NCBI RefSeq assembly: GCF_000297055.2
Contig: NC_022357.1
Location: forward strand, 1 to 64,000
DNA length: 64,000 nucleotides
Direction of reading: 5' to 3'
Source of the DNA: Sulfuricella denitrificans skB26
GTDB lineage: Bacteria > Pseudomonadota > Gammaproteobacteria > Burkholderiales > Sulfuricellaceae
The position numbers and the translations under genes were made by a program. The notes below the pieces were generated by a model. It ran no database searches, had not been told where the DNA came from, and saw only the letters and a program-made list of their open reading frames with translations. Shown in pieces: positions 58,592 through 64,000 of the stretch (its first letter is position 1; each line of letters starts with the position of its first letter).

Positions 58592-60751
58592 CTAAGCCGG
58601 CGTCAGCTTGGCATACTCCAGCGCCAGCCACTTCACCCCGGCATTGCGGAATTTCACCTGTACCCTTGCATCCGCGCCGCTGCCTTCGCAGTTAACGATA
58701 ACGCCCGAGCCGAACTTGGCGTGAGCCACATTCTGGCCGACGTGCCAGGGTGAGCTTGAGTCGCGGCTGTAGGCGGCTGGGCTGCCGGCAGGCGTGGGCT
58801 GCGGCGCCCAGGTCGTCTTTTCCGGCGCATAGTAGGCTTTGGGCGCCGGGTTGATCCGCTTCAGCAGGTTTTCCGGAATTTCGTTCAGGAAGCGCGAAGC
58901 CAGTCCGTAGCGGAACTGGCCATGCAGCATCCGGCTTTGTGCCAGACTGAGGTAAAGCCGGCGCCGGGCCCGAGTGATGGCGACGTACATCAAACGCCTT
59001 TCCTCTTCAACGCCATCCGCTTCGTTGCGGGCATTGTCATGAGGAAACAGTCCCTCCTCCAGCCCGCTCAGGAACACGGCGTGGAACTCCAGCCCCTTGG
59101 CGGCATGTACGGTCATCAACTGGAGCGCGTCGCTGCCCTCCCCGGCTTGGTGCTCGCCCGCCTCCAGCGCGGCATGGGTAAGAAAAGCGACAAGGCTGTC
59201 GTCCTCGATCTCGTTGACGAAGCCGACGGCGGCATTGACCAGTTCATTGAGGTTGTCGACCCGGTCGGCGCCGTCCTTTTCGGCCTGGTAATGCGCCAGC
59301 AATCCGCTCTGCGCCAGCATGTGCTCGATCTGCTCCGGCAATGGCAGTCCTTCGCAGGTGTCCTGCATTGCCCTGATCAGCTCAAGAAAGGAGCCAATAC
59401 TCGTTCCTGCCTTACCGCCGAGTTGTCCGCTTTTTGCCGCCTGCCACAGGCTGGACTGGTTTTGTCTGGCGATTTCCTGCAGCTGCTCCAGGCTGCGCGC
59501 GCCGATGCCGCGAGCCGGAAAGTTGATTACCCGCAACAAGGCGCCGTCGTCGTCGGTGTTGCCGATCAGGCGCAAGTAGGCCAGCGCGTGCTTGATTTCC
59601 TGGCGCTCGAAGAAGCGCAGGCCGCCATGGACGCGATAGGGGATGCCGGCATTGAACAGGGCGTGCTCCAGCACGCGGGATTGGGCGTTGGAGCGGTACA
59701 GCAGGGCGATATGAGCGAACTCTATGCCTTCGCGCTTTAGCGCCTTGGCTTCGTCGACGATGAACTGGGCTTCTTCCTGGTCGTTGGCGGCCTCGTACAG
59801 GCGGATCGGTTCGCCGGTGCTCTCGGCAGTCCACAGATTCTTGCCGAGGCGGCCACGGTTGTGGGCGATCAGGGCATTGGCGGCATCCAGGATGTTGCCA
59901 TGGGAGCGGTAGTTCTGCTCCAGCTTGATGACTTTATCGACGCCAAAATCACGCTCGAAATCCTGCATGTTGCCTACCCGTGCACCGCGGAAGGCGTAGA
60001 TCGACTGGTCATCGTCGCCGACCGCGAATACCGCGGCATCGGGTCCTGCCAATTGCTTGAGCCAGAGGTACTGGAGGCGATTGGTGTCCTGGAATTCGTC
60101 CACCAGGATGTGGCGAAAGCGGCTCTGGTAATGGGCGCGCAAGCTTGCATCGCGGGAAAGCAGTTCGTAGCTCCGCAGCAACAGCTCGGCGAAATCCACC
60201 ACGCCCTCGCGCTGGCACTGCTCGTCATAGGCGGCAAACAGTTCCTGCTGCTTGCGCGTATAGGGGTCGTGCGCCTCTACGTCCTTGGCGCGTAACCCCT
60301 GATCCTTGGTGTTGTTGATGAAATGCTGTAATTGCTTGGGCGGATATTTCTCGTCATCGACATTCAGCGCCTTGAGCAGGCGCTTGATCGCGCCGAGCTG
60401 GTCGGCTGAATCCAGAATCTGGAACAGCGCGGGCAAGCCGGCTTCACGGTGGTGGGCACGGAGCAGGCGGTTACACAGGCCGTGGAAAGTGCCTATCCAC
60501 ATGCCGCGGGTGTTGATCGGCAGCATCGCGCCCAGCCGCGTCAGCATTTCCTTGGCGGCCTTGTTGGTGAAGGTCACGGCCAGGATTCCTGCAGGGCTGG
60601 CCTGGCCGGTCTGGATCAGATGGGCGATGCGGGTGGTCAGTACCCGCGTCTTGCCGCTGCCGGCGCCGGCCAGGATCAGTGCAGACTGGTGCGGCAGGGT
60701 GGCGGCTTCGAGCTGTTCGGGGTTGAGGCCGGCAAGGAAAGGCTGGGTCAT
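58592..60751 (-). CDS. uvrD: DNA helicase II (UvrD/Rep family)
   Basis: Superfamily 1A 3'-5' helicase for mismatch and nucleotide-excision repair. The motifs in order are LNPEQLEAATLP (Q), AGAGSGKTRVLT (I), ILAVTFTNKAAKEM (Ia), ILVDEFQDTN (II), VGDDDQSIYAFRGA (III), LEQNYRS (IV), VHAAKGLEFHAVFLSGLEEG (V) and EEERRLMYVAITRARRRLYL (VI). At 719 residues with a C-terminal tail ending in VKFRNAGVKWLALEYAKL (Tudor-like), it fits UvrD better than Rep. It is divergent from the MoaD-like gene. Confidence 0.94.
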   Translation of the reverse strand: MTQPFLAGLNPEQLEAATLPHQSALILAGAGSGKTRVLTTRIAHLIQTGQASPAGILAVTFTNKAAKEMLTRLGAMLPINTRGMWIGTFHGLCNRLLRAHHREAGLPALFQILDSADQLGAIKRLLKALNVDDEKYPPKQLQHFINNTKDQGLRAKDVEAHDPYTRKQQELFAAYDEQCQREGVVDFAELLLRSYELLSRDASLRAHYQSRFRHILVDEFQDTNRLQYLWLKQLAGPDAAVFAVGDDDQSIYAFRGARVGNMQDFERDFGVDKVIKLEQNYRSHGNILDAANALIAHNRGRLGKNLWTAESTGEPIRLYEAANDQEEAQFIVDEAKALKREGIEFAHIALLYRSNAQSRVLEHALFNAGIPYRVHGGLRFFERQEIKHALAYLRLIGNTDDDGALLRVINFPARGIGARSLEQLQEIARQNQSSLWQAAKSGQLGGKAGTSIGSFLELIRAMQDTCEGLPLPEQIEHMLAQSGLLAHYQAEKDGADRVDNLNELVNAAVGFVNEIEDDSLVAFLTHAALEAGEHQAGEGSDALQLMTVHAAKGLEFHAVFLSGLEEGLFPHDNARNEADGVEEERRLMYVAITRARRRLYLSLAQSRMLHGQFRYGLASRFLNEIPENLLKRINPAPKAYYAPEKTTWAPQPTPAGSPAAYSRDSSSPWHVGQNVAHAKFGSGVIVNCEGSGADARVQVKFRNAGVKWLALEYAKLTPA

Positions 60752-60814
60752 GGCGTGGTAAGATTCGTGGCGGGGAATACTGGATTATAAGTCAAAGTAA
60801 CGGAGAAAAATTTC

Positions 60815-61063
60815 ATGGTGAAACTGATGTATTTCGCACAACTGGCCGAAACGCTGGACTGCACCTCGGAACAGGTAACGCTGCCAGTCTCAGTCGGCAA
60901 CGTGAGTCAGTTGGTGGACTGGCTGGGCCGCCGTGAGGACGCCTGCTGGAAAGCGCTGGCCGGGGATAAGGTGGCGGTGATGGTGAATCGGCAGCCATCA
61001 GGCCCAGAGACGGCGATCAAGGATGGCGACGAGATTGCTTTCATTCCAGAACGGCTGAAATAG
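60815..61063 (+). CDS. MoaD/ThiS-like ubiquitin-fold protein lacking terminal Gly-Gly
   Basis: An 82-residue beta-grasp protein: MVKLMYFAQLAETLDCTSEQ at the start and KDGDEIAFIPERLK at the end match the MoaD layout. Functional MoaD and ThiS end in Gly-Gly for adenylation and thiocarboxylation; this one ends Arg-Leu-Lys. It may need C-terminal processing, have another role, or have lost sulfur-carrier function. No moaE, moeB or thiF gene is nearby. An AACGGAG site precedes the ATG. Confidence 0.82.
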   Translation: MVKLMYFAQLAETLDCTSEQVTLPVSVGNVSQLVDWLGRREDACWKALAGDKVAVMVNRQPSGPETAIKDGDEIAFIPERLK

Positions 61064-61171
61064 GGAAGTCTGGTGGCTTAAAGCAGACAGGCCGGGATAA
61101 ACATAATATGATTTGAAGGGTTAGGTCAGGTTTTATCTTCGATCTGGAAATATAGAGAGGGCAGCCAGACA

Positions 61172-63043
61172 ATGGAACTAGCAAAAATCGTTTCGATGCA
61201 TCCCGCTCTGGCGGGACACGAGTCCAGGATGGTTTCGGCGAATGAAGCTGTTGCCATGGTTCAGGCTGGTAACAATGTCTATCTCGGTACAGCTTGTGCA
61301 ACCCCCCGCCTGCTGTGCGAGGCGCTGGAAAATCTTGCCGAACCGCCCCCTGATGTAACGCTTTACCATTTCCTGACCGATGGCGCGGTGTCGCACAAGG
61401 GAGGCAAACCCTCGACGCGGTACAGGCACAAATGCTTCTTTGTCGGCAGCGACCTGCGCGCTGCCGTCGCAAAGGGGTTGGTCGAATACATCCCCGTCTC
61501 ACTGTCGCAGGTGCCCGGGCTCGTCGAAAACGGGCGTATCCCGATCGACGTGGCGTTTGTCCAGGTGTCCCCGCCGGACGAGTTCGGCTATTTGAGCCTG
61601 GGCGTTTCGGTCGACGTGACCGCCTCGATGGTCCAGAACGCACGGCGCGTGATAGCCGAAATCAACCCCAATATGCCCCGCACCACCGGGGACAGCCTCG
61701 TCCATGTCAGCCGCTTCGACCGCATGGTCTGGTATGACACGCCGGTTATCGAAGTGCCTGCGGTGCCCCTCGACGAGGTGACTGAGCAGATAGCACGGCG
61801 TATCGCGAGCATCATCGAAGACCGCTCCACCTTGCAGATCGGGCTGGGCAACCTGCCGCAGGCGACGCTTCGGTATCTCGGTGACCGGCGTGATCTCGGC
61901 ATTCATACGGACGTCATTACGGATGCTCTGGTCGAACTGCTGGAGAAAGGGGTGGTGACCGGCCGCAGCAAAAGCCGGTTCCGGGGGATGATCGTCGGCA
62001 GCTACTGCCTGGGCACTCGGCGGCTTTACGATCTGATCGACGGCAACCCCCTGTTTTCCTTCCAGGCTATCGAGCGCGTCAGCGCAGTCGGTACCATTGC
62101 CTTGCAGCACAAGATGGTTTCAGTGAATCAGGTCTGCTCGGTTGACCTGACCGGGCAGATTTGCACTGACCAGTTTGCTGGCCAGTTTTGCGGCGGGGTG
62201 TCGACGCAGGCGGAATTTATTCGGGGCGCGGCCCTGTCGCCCGGCGGTAAGCCCGTCGTCTGTCTGACCTCTACGTCGGAGGACGGCAAGGTGTCGCGCA
62301 TCCGTCCGTTGCTGCTGGGGGGCGAGGGCGTGACCATTGCGCGGTCTGACGTACACTATGTGGTGACCGAGTATGGAGTTGCCTACCTGTTTGGCAAGTC
62401 GATTCGCGAAAGGGCGCTCGCGCTGATTCGGATCGCCCATCCGGATTTCCGCTCCAAGCTGCTGAAAGAGGCCAGGAAGCTAGGTTATGTCGAGAAAGGG
62501 CTGTCGCTCAAGAAGGCCGCCGCGGTTTCGGACAGGGAGGAGCGGCGCCTGCTCCTGAGGGACCAGAAGACGGTGCTGATACGTCCGACCCGGGCAGGCG
62601 ATACGACGGCTTTGCAGGGTTTTTTCCGGAGCATGAGCAAGGAAGATCGTTACACGCGTTTTTTCCGGCGCCTGAGCCATCTTTCCGATGCCGAGGCGCA
62701 GCGCCTGTGCCATGTCGACCAGGATAGCGAGGTGGCTTTCCTGGTGCTGTATGGCGAGAAAGGAAAGGAAGCTATTATCGGCAGCGCATTTTACTTTGTG
62801 AACCCATCCGCCAATATGGCGGAGGTCGCCTATATGGTGGCGCCGGGATGGCAGGGTAAGGGAATCGGCACCGCCATGCAGCTCAGGCTCATGGAGCATG
62901 CCAAGAAGCGCGGTTTGCGGGGCTTCACCGCCGAAATTCAGGCCTATAACGCCAACATGATCAACCTTGCGAAGCGGGCCTGCGACGATATCAGCATCGA
63001 GCGGCATGGCGACACACACGAAGTGACTATGTTATTCGAGTAG
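61172..63043 (+). CDS. Acetyl-CoA hydrolase/CoA-transferase fused to GNAT acetyltransferase
   Basis: A 623-residue two-part protein. Residues 1-440 are an acetyl-CoA hydrolase/4-hydroxybutyrate CoA-transferase-like region (VQAGNNVYLGTACATPRLLCEAL, then PPDEFGYLSLGVSVD, and QIGLGNLPQATLRYLG). The motif GIHTDVITDALVELLEKG places Asp247 where many relatives have a catalytic Glu. Residues about 460-623 form a GNAT N-acetyltransferase domain (IRPTRAGDTTALQGFFRSMS, then MVAPGWQGKGIGTAMQLRLM for acetyl-CoA binding). This fusion is known in proteobacteria, but its role is unclear. It ends at a strong two-way terminator facing phosphoribulokinase. Confidence 0.9.
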   Translation: MELAKIVSMHPALAGHESRMVSANEAVAMVQAGNNVYLGTACATPRLLCEALENLAEPPPDVTLYHFLTDGAVSHKGGKPSTRYRHKCFFVGSDLRAAVAKGLVEYIPVSLSQVPGLVENGRIPIDVAFVQVSPPDEFGYLSLGVSVDVTASMVQNARRVIAEINPNMPRTTGDSLVHVSRFDRMVWYDTPVIEVPAVPLDEVTEQIARRIASIIEDRSTLQIGLGNLPQATLRYLGDRRDLGIHTDVITDALVELLEKGVVTGRSKSRFRGMIVGSYCLGTRRLYDLIDGNPLFSFQAIERVSAVGTIALQHKMVSVNQVCSVDLTGQICTDQFAGQFCGGVSTQAEFIRGAALSPGGKPVVCLTSTSEDGKVSRIRPLLLGGEGVTIARSDVHYVVTEYGVAYLFGKSIRERALALIRIAHPDFRSKLLKEARKLGYVEKGLSLKKAAAVSDREERRLLLRDQKTVLIRPTRAGDTTALQGFFRSMSKEDRYTRFFRRLSHLSDAEAQRLCHVDQDSEVAFLVLYGEKGKEAIIGSAFYFVNPSANMAEVAYMVAPGWQGKGIGTAMQLRLMEHAKKRGLRGFTAEIQAYNANMINLAKRACDDISIERHGDTHEVTMLFE

Positions 63044-63059
63044 GATAGGAGTTTCAGGC

Positions 63060-63094
63060 ACAAAAAAAGCCGGGAAACTCCCGGCTTTTTTTGT
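63060..63094. terminator. Bidirectional terminator, CoA-transferase/GNAT and phosphoribulokinase
   Basis: Arms 63060-63075 and 63079-63094 are perfect 16-base complements (AGCCGGGA/TCCCGGCT core with A7/T7 tracts) around AAC. Hairpin plus T-run reads on both strands between convergent genes. Confidence 0.92.
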
Positions 63095-63108
63095 TTCAGG
63101 TGCAGAGT

Positions 63109-64000
63109 TTATTTCTTGCTCTTTTTCTTGGCTTCCATCATATCGTGGATCATCGGGGCGAGAACCACTTCCATCGCGAAGCCCATTTTGCCGCCTGGCA
63201 CTACCAGAGTGTTGCGGCGCGACATGAATGAGTCGTGGATCATGCTTTGCAGATAAGGAAAATCGATCCCCTTAGGGTCCTTGAACCGGATCACTACAAA
63301 GCTTTCGTCGGGCGTCGGAATGTCACGGGCGATGAAAGGGTTGGAGGTGTCCACGGTCGGCACGCGCTGGAAGTTGACGTCGGTGCGCGAGAACTGTGGA
63401 GTAATGTAGTTGATGTAGTCAGGCATGCGGCGCAGGATGGTTTCTACCGTGGCTTCGGCCGTGTAGCCGCGCTCCTTGGCGTCGCGATGGATTTTCTGGA
63501 TCCATTCCAGGTTGACGATCGGTACCACGCCGACACCTAGATCCACATATTTGGATGCATCCGTTTTGCCGTTCGCTGCCAAGCCGTGCAGGCCTTCGTA
63601 GAACAGGATATCAGTGCCGCCGGGGATGTCTTCCCATGGTGTGAATTCGCCGGCACCCAGCTTGGTTTTCAGCTTCAGACGGGTATTGTGTGACTCGGCT
63701 TCATCGGCGTTGTGCAGGTAGTAGCGTTTCTTGCCGCTGCCGGTTTCGCCGTAGCTCTTGAATAAAGCTTCGATTTTGTCGAAGTGATTGGCTTCCGGAC
63801 CGAAATGGCTGAAATGGTTATTGCCCTGGGCTTCGGCCTTGCTTACCGCTTCCTTGAATTGAGCACGGTTCAGCGAGTGGAAGCTGTCGCCTTCCACTAC
63901 GGCCGCCAAGATGTTTTCCCGGAGGAAAATGTGTTCGAATGCAACCTTGACGGTGGTTGTGCCGGCACCGGACGAACCGGTAACCGCAATTACTGGGTGC
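63109..64000 (-). CDS. Phosphoribulokinase, truncated by the window edge
   Basis: Calvin-cycle kinase converting ribulose 5-phosphate to ribulose 1,5-bisphosphate with ATP. The visible frame starts mid-gene (about five residues missing) with HPVIAVTGSSGAGTTTVKVA, including the P-loop GSSGAGTT. It continues with VVEGDSFHSLNRAQF, FYEGLHGL (catalytic Asp/Glu region) and IHRDAKERGY. This is the proteobacterial octameric type (about 290 residues). It implies autotrophic CO2 fixation when RuBisCO is also present; RuBisCO is not in the window. The start codon lies beyond base 64000. Confidence 0.95.
   Translation of the reverse strand, partial: HPVIAVTGSSGAGTTTVKVAFEHIFLRENILAAVVEGDSFHSLNRAQFKEAVSKAEAQGNNHFSHFGPEANHFDKIEALFKSYGETGSGKKRYYLHNADEAESHNTRLKLKTKLGAGEFTPWEDIPGGTDILFYEGLHGLAANGKTDASKYVDLGVGVVPIVNLEWIQKIHRDAKERGYTAEATVETILRRMPDYINYITPQFSRTDVNFQRVPTVDTSNPFIARDIPTPDESFVVIRFKDPKGIDFPYLQSMIHDSFMSRRNTLVVPGGKMGFAMEVVLAPMIHDMMEAKKKSKK

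Overview
The window reads as the replication-origin end of a betaproteobacterial chromosome. It opens one base before a dnaA reading frame and continues dnaN–gyrB. Gene content and order (lysM–dprA–smg–topA divergent from def–fmt–rsmB–DUF4390–ntrYX; dusB–fis–purH–purD; EarP-type EF-P; short Fis) fit Betaproteobacteria. A proteobacterial-type phosphoribulokinase at the right edge points to Calvin-cycle autotrophy, so a chemolithoautotrophic Nitrosomonadales lineage (Sulfuricella/Gallionella-like) is my best guess. This comes from recalled family and synteny knowledge; no database search was run.

Layout. 1–6.9 kb: dnaA, an AT-rich gap with two DnaA-box-like sites, dnaN, a near-consensus parS site, gyrB, earP (overlapping the gyrB end) and efp, closed by a symmetric two-way terminator. 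6.9–12 kb, minus strand: topA, smg, dprA and a LysM protein. 12–19 kb, plus strand: def, fmt, rsmB, a DUF4390 gene with an internal 18-bp tandem repeat, ntrY and an ntrX whose sigma-54 ATPase domain looks dead. 19–32 kb: kup, a NYN-domain protein, a soluble PDC-sensor protein, pepN, apt, a MscS channel, tRNA-Ala(CGC), an MFS transporter and a bacteriohemerythrin. 30.8–35.6 kb: a KamA-like radical SAM enzyme divergent from an aminotransferase, then VanZ, DUF2189 and lgt on the minus strand. 35.7–41.8 kb: ilvD, a GspE/PulE ATPase, a DUF255 thioredoxin-like protein and a small cytochrome c.

41.9–50.4 kb is a long minus-strand block read dusB–fis–purH–purD–tsaC-like–hemF–AGCS–SNF, covering tRNA modification, nucleoid control, purine and haem synthesis and sodium-coupled amino acid transport. 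50.6–58.6 kb holds marC, a SHOCT lipoprotein, an orphan cheZ, polA, a LOG-family protein, DUF2782, thrB and a BPSS1780-type membrane protein. 58.6–64 kb holds uvrD, a MoaD-like protein without the terminal Gly-Gly, a CoA-transferase/GNAT fusion and the truncated phosphoribulokinase.

Most of the window is ordinary core genome. I found no CRISPR array, prophage, intact transposase or defence island. The points most worth a second look are the parS site in the dnaN–gyrB gap, the degenerate NtrX, the repeat-expanded DUF4390 protein, the KamA–aminotransferase pair, the MoaD-like protein lacking Gly-Gly, the orphan CheZ and three small intergenic repeat types.
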